NCBI GenBank assembly: GCA_050953505.1
Contig: JBMNMU010000001.1
Coordinates: 1,054,001 to 1,118,000, forward strand
DNA length: 64,000 nt
Direction: 5' to 3'
Origin: JBMNMU01 sp050953505
GTDB lineage: Bacteria; Bacillota; Clostridia; Peptostreptococcales; Anaerovoracaceae
The position numbers and the translations under genes are program-made. The notes under the pieces are model-generated. The model saw only the letters and a list, made by a program, of their open reading frames with translations, was not told the DNA's origin and did no database searches. Position 1 is the stretch's first letter; every line of letters starts with the position of its first letter. Shown here one piece after another: positions 1 through 9,068 of this stretch.

Positions 1-711
1 GTGCTTGAAGCCAAATCCCACCATCATAGAGGATATGCCTTCTAAATTTTTAACATAATCTAATGCTTCCACATAATGTCCTGTTAAATTTCCTCCACCA
101 AAGACCTTCATGGCAAAAACACCTTTTCCCGCCTTGCTAGCTTCTTTAATAGCAATTTCCATTTCTTCTTTACTTCCCGGCCCCAGGCCCTTACGGATAC
201 CTAGACCCTTAAAATTGATAAGGGGGAATAAAACATCTAACTCGTCCATTTTTGCAGCCTCTGCCGCCACTTCTACATGATGAGTAGATATGCCTATAGC
301 TTTTACAATGCCTTTTGCTTTGCACTCCTGAAGGCACTCCCAAGCACCTGCTCTGATGGATAAATCTGGTTCATTTCTTACTTCGTGCAGCATAAAAATA
401 TCAATTACATCTCGATCTAATTCTATTCGTGCTTCCTCAACTGCTTCCTTCATGTCACTATAAGTAGGGCTAAGACATTTTGAAGCTATTATAGGCTCAA
501 AATTTGTTCCTTTAAGGGCATGTCTAATATATGGGTAGGTTTCGTAATATTGAGCCGTGTCAAGAAAATTAATTCCCCTCTCCAAAGCATAACGAAGCAC
601 TTCAGCACCTTCTTCAATTGAAAGGTTAAGCTGGGTGTTTCCAACGGTCAGTACTCCAAATCCAATGGGTGAGACCTCTAATCCAGTATTTCCCAATTTG
701 TTTTTTTTCAT
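1..711 (-). CDS. Aldo/keto reductase, C-terminus cut by window edge
   Basis: An NAD(P)H-dependent carbonyl reductase of the aldo/keto reductase superfamily. I translated 237 codons from an ATG at 709-711; the frame is still open at base 1, so the C-terminus lies outside the window. The AKR catalytic tetrad is visible: Asp51 and Tyr56 in DTAQYY, Lys78 in ASKCL and His109 in FMLHE. The N-terminus (KLGNTGLEVSPIGFG) is typical of the bacterial 'general stress/YdhF-like' AKRs. It points away from alaS and shares no operon with anything in view. Substrate cannot be predicted from the sequence. Confidence 0.9.
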   Translation of the reverse strand, partial: MKKNKLGNTGLEVSPIGFGVLTVGNTQLNLSIEEGAEVLRYALERGINFLDTAQYYETYPYIRHALKGTNFEPIIASKCLSPTYSDMKEAVEEARIELDRDVIDIFMLHEVRNEPDLSIRAGAWECLQECKAKGIVKAIGISTHHVEVAAEAAKMDELDVLFPLINFKGLGIRKGLGPGSKEEMEIAIKEASKAGKGVFAMKVFGGGNLTGHYVEALDYVKNLEGISSMMVGFGFKH

Positions 712-827
712 TTTCAAACTCACTACCTAATTTATTTTTTAATAATTTTAATTTTATCATAAAACAGTAGTATAAGGGCAAAATAAAATTAAATAATAAT
801 GTTCAATGAAAAGGAGAGTGTGGATAT

Positions 828-1007
828 ATGAACAACCGTTTTATGGGAATAACCTTTGGATTAGGACTAGCTAGTGGACTTCTGGGAAGCTATATGCTAA
901 TGTCTCCAAAAAATCAGCGGAATATGCAACAGAATTTGAGCAAAGCTGTTGACGATCTAACAAATATTATTGACGATATAAGCGATGGATTACAATCTTT
1001 CAAATAG
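828..1007 (+). CDS. Small YtxH-like membrane protein
   Basis: A 59-residue ORF starting MNNRFMGITFGLGLAS. It has a good ribosome binding site (AAGGAGAG) just upstream of the ATG. Residues about 6-25 form a glycine-rich hydrophobic segment; the rest is a charged, helical tail (SKAVDDLTNIIDDISDG). This layout, one N-terminal membrane helix plus a short amphipathic tail, is that of YtxH-type small proteins of Firmicutes, whose function is poorly known. It sits alone between a divergent aldo/keto reductase and a strong terminator. Family assignment is by architecture only. Confidence 0.65.
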   Translation: MNNRFMGITFGLGLASGLLGSYMLMSPKNQRNMQQNLSKAVDDLTNIIDDISDGLQSFK

Positions 1008-1115
1008 TTATTATTAGCACCACGAAAGCCAAATACTCAATGGGGCTGATCCATACCTAATCTAAACACGATAGTGCGCCTATTGTCTGATTAACAATTT
1101 TAGTATTTTACTGAT

Positions 1116-1155
1116 AAAGATAAAGATGTTAGGATGATAACATCTTTATCTTTTT
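1116..1155 (+). terminator. Rho-independent terminator before alaS
   Basis: A perfect 15-bp stem (1116-1130 with 1139-1153), an 8-nt loop and a short T-run. It ends the small upstream transcript and isolates alaS. No T-box core was seen upstream, so I read it as a plain terminator, not an attenuator. Confidence 0.85.
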
Positions 1156-1235
1156 ATGGAATCTTATGTATTATTATGATAAAATGTTGTGATAAAGAAT
1201 TTAAATTTTCCATGTCTTAGGAGGAATTAACATAA

Positions 1236-3857
1236 ATGAAGAAGTTAGGTTTAAATCAGCTTAGAAGCATGTTTCAAGAGTTTTATGAAGGTAAGGATCA
1301 TTATGCCAGAAAAAGTTTTTCCTTAGTACCGGAGAATGACAAAAGTCTTCTTCTTATTAACTCTGGAATGGCACCTTTAAAACCCTATTTTGCCGGGGTA
1401 GAAACACCACCAAAAAATAGAATGACAACCTGCCAGAAGTGTATACGAACAGGTGATATTGAAAATGTGGGCCATACAACAAGACATGGCACATTCTTTG
1501 AAATGTTAGGGAGCTTCTCCTTCGGCGACTATTTTAAAGAAGAATCATTAAAATGGGGCTGGGAGTTTATTACTGATGTTCTTGATATGCCAGTGGACAA
1601 GATTTGGGCTAGTGTCTACGAAGAAGATACGGAAGCTTATAATATTTGGAAGGATATCATCAAGCTCCCAGAAGAGCGCATCGTCCCCCTAGGAAAAGAA
1701 GATAACTTCTGGGAAATCGGTATCGGTCCATGTGGCCCATGCTCGGAAATATATTTTGATAAAGGCGAGAAGTACGGCTGTGGCAAACCAGATTGTAAAC
1801 CTGGCTGTGACTGTGATAGATTCGTAGAATTTTGGAATCATGTTTTTACTCAGTTTAATAAAGATGAGGCTGGTAACTATACTCCTCTTGCACATCCCAA
1901 TATTGATACCGGAATGGGTCTTGAAAGGCTAGCTTGCATTATGCAGGATGTAGACTCTATTTTCGATATTGACACGATAAAATTCATTAGGGATACTGTT
2001 GTTGATCTAAGCGGCATTGCATATGGAGCCGGAGACACAAAAAGGGATATTTCTATTCGAATTATTACTGACCATATAAGATCAGTTACTTTTATGATTG
2101 CAGATGGTATCCTACCTAGCAATGAGGGTAGGGGATATGTGGAAAGAAGGCTTTTACGTAGAGCTGCAAGACATGGCAAGCTTCTAGGAATTAACCATCC
2201 TTTCTTAGCTGATTTATCAAAAAAAGTTATTGAGGTTTCCGGTGATGCCTACCCGGAATTAAATGAAAAGAGCTCATATATCCATAAAATCATTACTATA
2301 GAAGAAGAAAAATTCAGTGCCACTATCGATCAAGGCACAAATATTCTTAATGAATATATGGAAGAATTGAAAGCCAATGGCCAAAACATATTATCTGGAG
2401 ATAAAGTCTTTAAGCTCTACGATACTTTTGGTTTCCCTATGGAGCTAACTCAAGAGATTTTAGCAGAAAAAGGATGTTCTGTTGACGAAGAAGGGTTCCA
2501 TGCTCATATGAAGCAACAAAGGGAGCAAGCCAGAGCGGCGCGTAAATCAGATACAGATGCTGGATGGTCCGATGAATCCATTTTATTCATAGATGAAGAG
2601 CCAACCCTTTTCACAGGCTATGAAGAGCTCATCCATGAAGGTCGTGTTCAATCCATATTTTTAAATAAAAATAAAGCTTCTTCTATTAAAGAAGGAGATC
2701 AGGCTACAGTCATCCTGGATCAAACACCCTTTTATGCTGAAGGTGGCGGACAAGCTAGCGACAAAGGTGTTCTCTCTCACTCAAGCTGCAGCCTTGATGT
2801 ATTATCTGTAAGCTCGATAAAAGGCGTGATCCTTCACCATGTTCTAGTTAAAGAAGGGGTTTTACATGTAGGAGATAAAATCGAAGCTACCGTGAACGCT
2901 TACACAAGAAATAACACGGCAAGAAATCATACAGCAACTCATCTGCTTCATAAGGCCTTAAAAGAGGTATTAGGAAGTCATGTTGAACAGGCTGGTTCTA
3001 GTGTAAATGCAGAACTATTGAGGTTTGATTTTACGCATTTCGAAGGTATGAATAAAGAAAACTATCGCATAATAGAAAACAGAGTCAATGAAATGATTAG
3101 CCAATTTCTCCCTGTAAATACACAATTCATGTCTGTGGATGACGCTATTAAGAGTGGAGCAGCAGCTTTGTTTGGAGAAAAGTATGGAGACGAAGTACGA
3201 GTCGTGTCTGTTGGAGATTATAGCTTAGAGCTGTGCGGAGGTACCCATGTAGCCAATTCCGGACAAATCGGGGCTTTTAAGATCCTTAGTGAAAGTGGTG
3301 TGGCTGCAGGAGTAAGAAGAATTGAAGCAGTCACAGGAATTGCTATATACAACAAGCTTAATGAATATGAAACTCTTATAAACACAGCATCTGAAGCCTT
3401 AAAAACCAATGCTTCTGGGTTGATTAATAAAATAAGCTCTTTAACTGAAGAATTAAAGCAAAGCAAAAAAGAGCTTGAGGACTTTAAAAAGAGTTCCATG
3501 ACTTCCGCTATAGGTAACTTAATATCTGAAGCGCAGGAAATAAATGGAGTAAAGCTCTTAACAAAAGAATTTAATAATTATAGCATTAGTGATTTACGTA
3601 GTTTATCTGATGAAATCAAGCAAGAAAACAAAAGCATGATCCTTGTTTTTGCATCAGTCAATGATGGAAAAGTTACCTTTATGGTGTCAGTCTCCGATGA
3701 TTTGTTAGAAAAGGGATATCATGCAGGAAATATGATTAAGAAAATTGCTGCCGCCGCTGGTGGAGGCGGAGGTGGAAAAGCCGATATGGCACAAGCCGGA
3801 GCTAAGGACCCATCTAAAATTTCCGTGTCCTTTGAGGTGGCTGCATCATTAATTTAA
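1236..3857 (+). CDS. alaS: Alanyl-tRNA synthetase
   Basis: Charges tRNA-Ala with alanine and hydrolyses mischarged Ser/Gly-tRNA-Ala. At 873 aa it is full length. The N-terminal class II catalytic domain is recognisable (TTCQKCIRTGDIENVG, then GTFFEMLGSFSFGDY). The editing-domain zinc site is intact: His565 and His569 in NHTATHLLH, and Cys667/His671 in LCGGTH. The glycine-rich C-Ala motif (AAGGGGGGKADMAQAG) closes the protein. A Cys-rich stretch (CGKPDCKPGCDCD, about residue 190) lies within the catalytic domain. The start has TAGGAGGA 9 nt upstream. It heads the conserved order alaS-ireB-ruvX. Confidence 0.98.
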   Translation: MKKLGLNQLRSMFQEFYEGKDHYARKSFSLVPENDKSLLLINSGMAPLKPYFAGVETPPKNRMTTCQKCIRTGDIENVGHTTRHGTFFEMLGSFSFGDYFKEESLKWGWEFITDVLDMPVDKIWASVYEEDTEAYNIWKDIIKLPEERIVPLGKEDNFWEIGIGPCGPCSEIYFDKGEKYGCGKPDCKPGCDCDRFVEFWNHVFTQFNKDEAGNYTPLAHPNIDTGMGLERLACIMQDVDSIFDIDTIKFIRDTVVDLSGIAYGAGDTKRDISIRIITDHIRSVTFMIADGILPSNEGRGYVERRLLRRAARHGKLLGINHPFLADLSKKVIEVSGDAYPELNEKSSYIHKIITIEEEKFSATIDQGTNILNEYMEELKANGQNILSGDKVFKLYDTFGFPMELTQEILAEKGCSVDEEGFHAHMKQQREQARAARKSDTDAGWSDESILFIDEEPTLFTGYEELIHEGRVQSIFLNKNKASSIKEGDQATVILDQTPFYAEGGGQASDKGVLSHSSCSLDVLSVSSIKGVILHHVLVKEGVLHVGDKIEATVNAYTRNNTARNHTATHLLHKALKEVLGSHVEQAGSSVNAELLRFDFTHFEGMNKENYRIIENRVNEMISQFLPVNTQFMSVDDAIKSGAAALFGEKYGDEVRVVSVGDYSLELCGGTHVANSGQIGAFKILSESGVAAGVRRIEAVTGIAIYNKLNEYETLINTASEALKTNASGLINKISSLTEELKQSKKELEDFKKSSMTSAIGNLISEAQEINGVKLLTKEFNNYSISDLRSLSDEIKQENKSMILVFASVNDGKVTFMVSVSDDLLEKGYHAGNMIKKIAAAAGGGGGGKADMAQAGAKDPSKISVSFEVAASLI

Positions 3858-3897
3858 TTGTTTTTGCATAATTTTACTATTAAAAACCAGTAGCTTT

Positions 3898-3906
3898 TGA
3901 TATAAT
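3898..3906 (+). promoter_or_regulatory. Extended -10 promoter for ireB
   Basis: TGATATAAT matches the extended -10 consensus TGnTATAAT and lies 30 nt before the preferred ireB start. No good -35 hexamer is present, as is common for extended -10 promoters. Confidence 0.55.
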
Positions 3907-3935
3907 GGTTCTAAATGAAAGAAGGTGAATCAAGG

Positions 3936-4187
3936 ATGGACAACAGAAACACAATCATGTTTAGCAGTCTTGAAAAAGGGCAGCAAAAGACAACTGAGGA
4001 AATCTTGCGAACAGTATATGACGCCTTGGAGGAAAAGGGGTACAACGCCATTGATCAATTAGTAGGATATATCCTCTCTGGTGACCCTTCTTATATTACC
4101 GGTCATAACAACGCTAGAAATATTATTAGGCATATAGAGAGAGATGACCTTGTAGAAGAATTGCTACGGGTATTTCTCGATAAGTAA
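3936..4187 (+). CDS. ireB: IreB family regulatory phosphoprotein (DUF965)
   Basis: An 83-residue protein with the family core EEILRTVYDALEEKGYNAID followed by QLVGYILSGDP and a C-terminal RNIIRHIERDDLVEELLR. In Enterococcus faecalis IreB is a substrate of the PASTA kinase IreK and acts in cephalosporin resistance; that role is family knowledge only. I start it at ATG 3936 because GAAGGTGA lies 7 nt upstream; an in-frame ATG at 3915 would add seven residues and place the ribosome binding site inside the gene. It lies between alaS and ruvX, the usual Firmicutes position, and is followed by a terminator. Confidence 0.93.
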   Translation: MDNRNTIMFSSLEKGQQKTTEEILRTVYDALEEKGYNAIDQLVGYILSGDPSYITGHNNARNIIRHIERDDLVEELLRVFLDK

Positions 4188-4201
4188 AGATTCAGCGAAT
4201 C

Positions 4202-4238
4202 AGCGAACCATTGAAATTTCAGAAATGGTTCGCTTTTT
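4202..4238 (+). terminator. Terminator after ireB
   Basis: An 11-bp perfect stem AGCGAACCATT / AATGGTTCGCT with an 11-nt loop, followed by TTTTT. Confidence 0.85.
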
Positions 4239-4318
4239 ATATAACTGGTTATTCTTAGTGCCAGAGAAGAATCTTATAAATAAAGATTATCAAGTGGAAA
4301 GGAAACAAAAATAAGCCA

Positions 4319-4783
4319 ATGAAAATAATTGCTTTAGATGTAGGTGATAAAACAATAGGAGTAGCTCTCAGCGATGATCTGCTACTAACGGGTCAGGGCT
4401 TAATGACCATCCAAAGGATAGGCATAAGGAAGGATGCAGACAAGGTTCTGGATCTAGTCAAAGAATACCAATGCAGCATCATCGTTGTAGGATTGCCGAA
4501 AAATTTAGATGGTTCTAACAGCATCCAGACAGAAAAGGTATACGAATTTGCCAACATGTTGTCCAATAAAATACGAAGCCAGGGCATGAAGAATGTGAAG
4601 CTTGTATTTGAAGATGAACGGTTTACCACAGTCATTGCAGAAAGAGTTTTAATCCAAGCTGATGTAAGCAGAAAAAAGCGTAAAGATGTTATTGATAAAC
4701 AGGCTGCCGTTGTTATCCTACAAGGCTATTTAGATAAACTAGCCTATCAAAAAAGACAAGCTGAAGAGCAGGAAAGGGAGTAG
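4319..4783 (+). CDS. ruvX: RuvX/YqgF Holliday-junction resolvase-like protein
   Basis: An RNase H-fold putative nuclease, linked in the family to 16S rRNA 5'-end processing and to Holliday-junction resolution. The 154-aa protein begins with MKIIALDVGDKTIGVALSD, carrying the first catalytic Asp; the middle Glu sits in VFEDERFTT and the last Asp in DKQAAVVILQGYLD. The start has AAGGAAA upstream. It follows ireB across a terminator, so it probably has its own weak promoter in 4239-4318, which I could not pin down. The stop is 28 bp from the convergent amidase gene. Confidence 0.93.
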   Translation: MKIIALDVGDKTIGVALSDDLLLTGQGLMTIQRIGIRKDADKVLDLVKEYQCSIIVVGLPKNLDGSNSIQTEKVYEFANMLSNKIRSQGMKNVKLVFEDERFTTVIAERVLIQADVSRKKRKDVIDKQAAVVILQGYLDKLAYQKRQAEEQERE

Positions 4784-4811
4784 GGACTACCCCCTATTTC
4801 AACTATTCGTG

Positions 4812-5381
4812 TTATACAAGTCCAAAATAATTAAGAAGGCCCAGGTAAATCCCATATGCAAACCCATAAGGGAAATCCCTCAGTCTTTGTGCATCGTTAA
4901 AATTACTTAAATAGCCTAATTCGATTAATGTAGAAGGCATTGCAGTGTTACGCAAAACATATAAGGATTGATTTTGATAAATACCATTGTCTCTTGTACC
5001 GGTTACTTGAGTGATGCCGTCTATAATGTATTCTGATAGCACATTCGCTTCAGAATTAAGCAAGTATATATATGCTTCCGTACCGTTGATTGCAGGGTCT
5101 ATATTGGAATTACAGTGTATGCTGATGAAATAATTTGCAGGCCAACTGTTTGCCATATTAACTCTTGCCGCCAAGCTTGATGATGTATCTGTACCCAGAA
5201 CGGTAGTTTCTGTCGGTCTTGATACACGAGCCTCGAACCGTGAGTCGTTGTTTAACAGATTAAATAAATAGATTCCTACTATATAATTTATATCGGCCTC
5301 AAACAGACCATTTCCAACAGCTCCGCCATTATGATATCCCGGCGGGTTATGTCCTTGCTCTATAAAAATTCTAATTGCCAT
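4812..5381 (-). CDS. N-acetylmuramoyl-L-alanine amidase (Amidase_3)
   Basis: A zinc amidase that cuts the bond between MurNAc and L-Ala in peptidoglycan. The zinc and catalytic set is complete: His11 (EQGHNP), Glu28 (LFEADINY), His89 (SIHCNSN) and Glu154 (TLIELGYLSN). I start at ATG 5381, which has AAGGAAGG about 10 nt upstream; an upstream in-frame ATG at 5429 lacks one. From this start the protein is 189 aa, the bare catalytic domain, with no signal peptide and no wall-binding repeats, so export would need another route such as mother-cell or phage-like lysis. It stands alone and convergent to ruvX. Confidence 0.9.
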   Translation of the reverse strand: MAIRIFIEQGHNPPGYHNGGAVGNGLFEADINYIVGIYLFNLLNNDSRFEARVSRPTETTVLGTDTSSSLAARVNMANSWPANYFISIHCNSNIDPAINGTEAYIYLLNSEANVLSEYIIDGITQVTGTRDNGIYQNQSLYVLRNTAMPSTLIELGYLSNFNDAQRLRDFPYGFAYGIYLGLLNYFGLV

Positions 5382-5515
5382 TTTCTCATTCCTTCCTTTA
5401 ACATTTCTGCTCTTAATATAATATTTCAAATATTAATTAATGTTACTTAATAAGCCAAATTCATTTATATTCAAGACCAAGGAAGGAAGTTAGAAAAATT
5501 ATATTTTTATCCAGG

Positions 5516-6670
5516 TTAAATAATTGGGGAGAGCAGCTCTGATAAAGAAATACCTACATCCCACCCGATGCTGTTGGTCGGAACACACAAGATTTCCGAG
5601 ATACGACCTAACCTTTGCAACATGGTGTTTCTGTGGATTCCAAGGGTCTCGGAGCTCTTTTTTATGCTTTTATTATATTTTAAATAGGTAAACAGTGTAA
5701 GGGCTAAAGAGGTGCCATTCTTTGCATCATATTCCATAATTTCAAGAGAATAGGGATGGGCCGAACCATTACTTAATTCATAAAGCCATGGCACCACAGC
5801 TTCAGAAAAATCAGCAATACTATCTGAATGGGCTTTGCCATAATGAAGAGCCTTGTGGGCTTGTTCCCATCGCATCTTGACTTCTGATAATTGATAGAAG
5901 GGGTAGCTAAATCCGACACATAGCTCCTCCTCAGCCAATAGCTTTTGGAGTTTATCATAGTCTATAGTGTTCTGTACGCTTAAGGCCACCAAAGTGTTTT
6001 CGTAATAAAAACATATACAATCTTTAAGGGCGTTATATAACTTATTATAAGCACCTTTAGGGGGAGCATTGGCAATAGAGTCTTTATAATTCAACACAAG
6101 AATAGTCAATTTCTTATTTTTCAAATGAGAAAGTTCCGGATAAGAATCCATTTCATGATAATTTCCACTTATGAGATCTTTTAATACCCATGCCCTTTCA
6201 TCCTCACCGGTAAGCATAGACAAAGTGCCGGGGCGCTCCAGCCTCCTTGAAAGCAAGCAACAATAAATATCAAAGAGTGCTCTCGATGATTCTGTCAGCT
6301 TAGAGTTACAGAGTGTTACATTTGTAAAGGCTACGATTTTTCCTTGTGAGCGTATAGCGGAAGCTAAGTAATCATAGTCTCCATAACAGCCACCTGGTTT
6401 TTGGAAAAATACCGGTTCTTTATTGTTGTATATTTCATCATTTAAACGCCTATAAAGAGGATCATTTCTATTTTCCACTTCACCTACAGCGTGAATAATG
6501 GCATCTTTAGGCATACCTTCACTAACATGCCACACCGTATTATTAGCAACACCCACAGCAATAGGATTACCAAGTACCTCAGCAGCGCAGTCAATTAATT
6601 TGTTCAAATCTTCCATATAAGCTTTAAACAGCTTTTCTTTTTTTAATAAAAAATCCAAATCTTTAATCAT
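5516..6670 (-). CDS. PucR/CdaR-type transcriptional regulator
   Basis: A 384-aa regulator with a variable N-terminal sensor region (LGNPIAVGVANNTVWHVSEG near residue 40) and a clear C-terminal PucR helix-turn-helix (YLKYNKSIKKSSETLGIHRN then TMLQRLGRI). Members of this family control purine, sugar-diacid and aromatic catabolism. Its start lies 1 nt after the stop of the upstream paralogue, so the two genes are probably translationally coupled. The pair is divergent from the PhlG-like operon, which makes that operon the likely target; this is inference. Confidence 0.85.
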   Translation of the reverse strand: MIKDLDFLLKKEKLFKAYMEDLNKLIDCAAEVLGNPIAVGVANNTVWHVSEGMPKDAIIHAVGEVENRNDPLYRRLNDEIYNNKEPVFFQKPGGCYGDYDYLASAIRSQGKIVAFTNVTLCNSKLTESSRALFDIYCCLLSRRLERPGTLSMLTGEDERAWVLKDLISGNYHEMDSYPELSHLKNKKLTILVLNYKDSIANAPPKGAYNKLYNALKDCICFYYENTLVALSVQNTIDYDKLQKLLAEEELCVGFSYPFYQLSEVKMRWEQAHKALHYGKAHSDSIADFSEAVVPWLYELSNGSAHPYSLEIMEYDAKNGTSLALTLFTYLKYNKSIKKSSETLGIHRNTMLQRLGRISEILCVPTNSIGWDVGISLSELLSPII

Positions 6671-6671
6671 C

Positions 6672-7928
6672 TTAATTTAATTCTCCGGATATTAATTTTT
6701 CCATTCTAACACAGTTTTTCATCAATTCGGGAGTAAGCAGCATGAGACATTTGATGGATAAGTATATTTGCATGGAGAGCTGTTTCCATTCTTGTCCTAC
6801 CATAGCAGAAACCCATTCTAATTCTTTCTTCATGGTGTCGTAGTGGATGCCCTTTAGCGTGGCCCCATTGGATATACTGCCAAAGCAGAGTATGTAGGCA
6901 TAGATGCTGTCAAGATAACTGGTTTCTATGGTCCTGTCATGCTCCAATATTTCTAAGATGGGCGGCCAACATAAAGCCATAAGCTTTTCCCGAGGCAGGG
7001 GAGAAAGAAGCCCAAGGATATAGTGGTCAGAGGCCATACATATGGGCTCATTAGCGCCCGTTCGTACATAAGCGTCTAGAATCTTTGTGGTTTCCTCTAC
7101 TTGAGGCAAGAATTCATCTAAAGATAGAAAAGGTCTGCTGATACAAGCAAGCATTTGATAGGTTGAAAGGTATTTTTCAAGTTGTTCTAGTATTTTATAA
7201 TCTTCATTATCCACGTATTTTGCGTCGGTTAGCAATAACAGCCTGTCATCAAATTTTAGAGCAGAGGAAATAGGGAACATGGCTTGAATATTTTCTTTTA
7301 AGTTTAATGGTCCTGAAAAGCCTCCTATTCCAAAATTACCGTGCATATTTATCAGCCTAAATGGTCTATTGGGCCGGAAACCTAACGCAGAGGTACGCTC
7401 CCTTAACGCCTCTTGAGTAAAAATATTGCCTTTATATAAATCCCAAAGGAAAACTACGTCGGCTTCATTCTCAGTATTTGAGTTTTCAAGGCAATTAGAC
7501 ACTACTGCACCTAAGGCAGGTAAAATTTCTTGATCAATAGGGGCAAAGGTTTTTTCGGATTCCAACACAAACAGTAAGAACTTTCCATCTAAGCCTGCCA
7601 GTTTCATGGCTGTCGCACGGTGATTCATCAATTCATTTTTAGTGATAACTGTTTCGCTGGGAGTCATAGTATGTGCATTTTTTATAATCTTAAGGGTGTT
7701 TCTTAACTTTATGGGAACATACCGTGACTTTTCAATCTCTTCCCATATGGGTTCATTAAAGGACTTATGCTTTGATAGTTCCACCAATTCATACCTATTA
7801 TTTGCGATTGCAATAGGATTGCCCAATATCTCGTACCCCATATCCAGTATTTGTTTTAAGTCATTTCCATCACATAAGGCATCTGTCAAGGTTGATATGG
7901 CTTGGAGTACTTCAACCTTTTCCCTCAT
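6672..7928 (-). CDS. PucR-like regulator with diverged HTH
   Basis: A 418-aa paralogue of the next gene; both share an N-terminal block around LGNPIA(V/I)ANN. The C-terminal region aligned to the helix-turn-helix (SISNGATLKGIHYDTMKKEL) keeps the spacing but has lost the 'SxxxTLxIHRNTxxxRL' signature, so DNA binding may be weak or altered. I start at ATG 7928, preceded by GAGGTGG; a further GTG at 7937 lies within that ribosome binding site. First gene of a two-gene unit with its own promoter at 7990-8018. Confidence 0.75.
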   Translation of the reverse strand: MREKVEVLQAISTLTDALCDGNDLKQILDMGYEILGNPIAIANNRYELVELSKHKSFNEPIWEEIEKSRYVPIKLRNTLKIIKNAHTMTPSETVITKNELMNHRATAMKLAGLDGKFLLFVLESEKTFAPIDQEILPALGAVVSNCLENSNTENEADVVFLWDLYKGNIFTQEALRERTSALGFRPNRPFRLINMHGNFGIGGFSGPLNLKENIQAMFPISSALKFDDRLLLLTDAKYVDNEDYKILEQLEKYLSTYQMLACISRPFLSLDEFLPQVEETTKILDAYVRTGANEPICMASDHYILGLLSPLPREKLMALCWPPILEILEHDRTIETSYLDSIYAYILCFGSISNGATLKGIHYDTMKKELEWVSAMVGQEWKQLSMQIYLSIKCLMLLTPELMKNCVRMEKLISGELN

Positions 7929-7989
7929 CTTTTCCACCTCTATTTATCGTTATAGCACTAATTCCAATAAGTTTTCATCTTTCCTTGTT

Positions 7990-8018
7990 ATTGTACCAAA
8001 CCTCATCCTTATGTGCAA
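7990..8018 (-). promoter_or_regulatory. Promoter for the PucR pair
   Basis: On the minus strand TTGCAC (8013-8018) and TACAAT (7990-7995) are separated by 17 bp, about 60 nt before the start codon. It is back-to-back with the + strand promoter at 8057-8085, so a regulator bound between them could control both. Confidence 0.6.
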
Positions 8019-8056
8019 ATCTTCCGAAAATTAATTTAATCTGAATTTGTGGCACA

Positions 8057-8085
8057 TTGTATGAGTTTCTTTTAAATCATATAAT
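8057..8085 (+). promoter_or_regulatory. Promoter for the PhlG-like operon
   Basis: TTGTAT (8057-8062), a 17-bp spacer and TATAAT (8080-8085). Transcription would start near 8092, giving a leader of about 75 nt before the ATG at 8167. Confidence 0.6.
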
Positions 8086-8166
8086 TATGTTAAACAACTG
8101 TCAAGTCGGTCTCATTATAAGAGAAAAGCCATTAAATTAAAAAGGATTAAAAGAAAGGAGTCTATA

Positions 8167-8979
8167 ATGGAAAATAAAGTACCTTTAAAGCCGGGAGATA
8201 GAGAAAAACCTTATTATAAATTCTACGAGAAGGAAATAGCAGATCCCACTGAGGAGCAATGGGAAATGATAAAATCCTCCAAAGGAACAGCAGAGGAGGC
8301 TCTTTCCATATTCGACAGAAATTTATTATTAGAACCGGGCATGTATCCGGCAAAAACTGGATATTACCCATTAAATGAGGGAGGTCTTTTAGTAGCCGGA
8401 AATATACCTATGCCCAATGTGACTGCTGAAATGCTCTATTGGTGGTGGCCATGGCATAGTCTTGATCCGTTCCGATACACCATTTGGGATAACGAAGATC
8501 ATTTTGATGTAAAGCTAAACGAAGAGGGGAGAAGGAGAGCCCTGGATCCTTCCGTACCCATGGAAGAAAAAACTTGGGGAGCTACACACACCGTGCTAGA
8601 GTCTATTGGTGGGCCGGCCGGTGAGATTGTCATCATGTTTCAGAACCCTGCGGATTTAGGTTACGATGCCGGCAAAATCGGAACAAAGGATTGTGAGTTC
8701 ATCGTAGCTGCAAATGCGGTAATGGGCGGGAAATTCCCGGTAGTGATGACGGAAGTGGCTAAAGAAATCGATGGAGTAATGACCTTTATGGCTCGCTTCT
8801 GGGTGGGATATAAAATTACTGACGGAAAGGTAGAAACATTAATGCCTACATTTGATGTTTTACCTGGGGAGTTTGAAAAAATCGCTCAAATGCTGATTGG
8901 CCATAACATCAAAGAGTTTACAAATTTAGGTAAAATACTGCCTGATGTCTATGCTGAATTTGGACCGGATATTGGTTAA
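8167..8979 (+). CDS. DAPG/phloretin hydrolase-like (PhlG family) protein
   Basis: A 270-aa soluble protein resembling the PhlG/phloretin hydrolase family, zinc enzymes that cut the C-C bond between a phloroglucinol ring and an acyl side chain. Supporting sequence: the aromatic block MLYWWWPWHSLDPFRYTIW followed by NEDHFDV, and near the C-terminus His246-x3-Glu250 (GHNIKEF), matching the HxxxE zinc pair I recall for PhlG. His112 and Glu145 (THTVLESIGG) are the likely remaining ligands; this mapping is inference. The start has AAAGGAG 7 nt upstream. It is first in an operon with a flavoprotein and a ferredoxin, divergent from two PucR regulators. The true substrate is unknown. Confidence 0.65.
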   Translation: MENKVPLKPGDREKPYYKFYEKEIADPTEEQWEMIKSSKGTAEEALSIFDRNLLLEPGMYPAKTGYYPLNEGGLLVAGNIPMPNVTAEMLYWWWPWHSLDPFRYTIWDNEDHFDVKLNEEGRRRALDPSVPMEEKTWGATHTVLESIGGPAGEIVIMFQNPADLGYDAGKIGTKDCEFIVAANAVMGGKFPVVMTEVAKEIDGVMTFMARFWVGYKITDGKVETLMPTFDVLPGEFEKIAQMLIGHNIKEFTNLGKILPDVYAEFGPDIG

Positions 8980-9068
8980 GACAGTAACATTCTAATATAT
9001 TAATAGCCAATTACTTATCATAATAATTTAAGATTAATCCTAAATTAAAACCTGAGAGGAGAAGTTGA

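Noticed and set aside
1008..1235. Possible T-box or riboswitch upstream of alaS
   Set aside because: No T-box core sequence or specifier stem; only a simple terminator is present.
7642..8034. 130-aa ORF on the + strand
   Set aside because: Antisense to the upstream PucR gene and across its promoter; no ribosome binding site or family.
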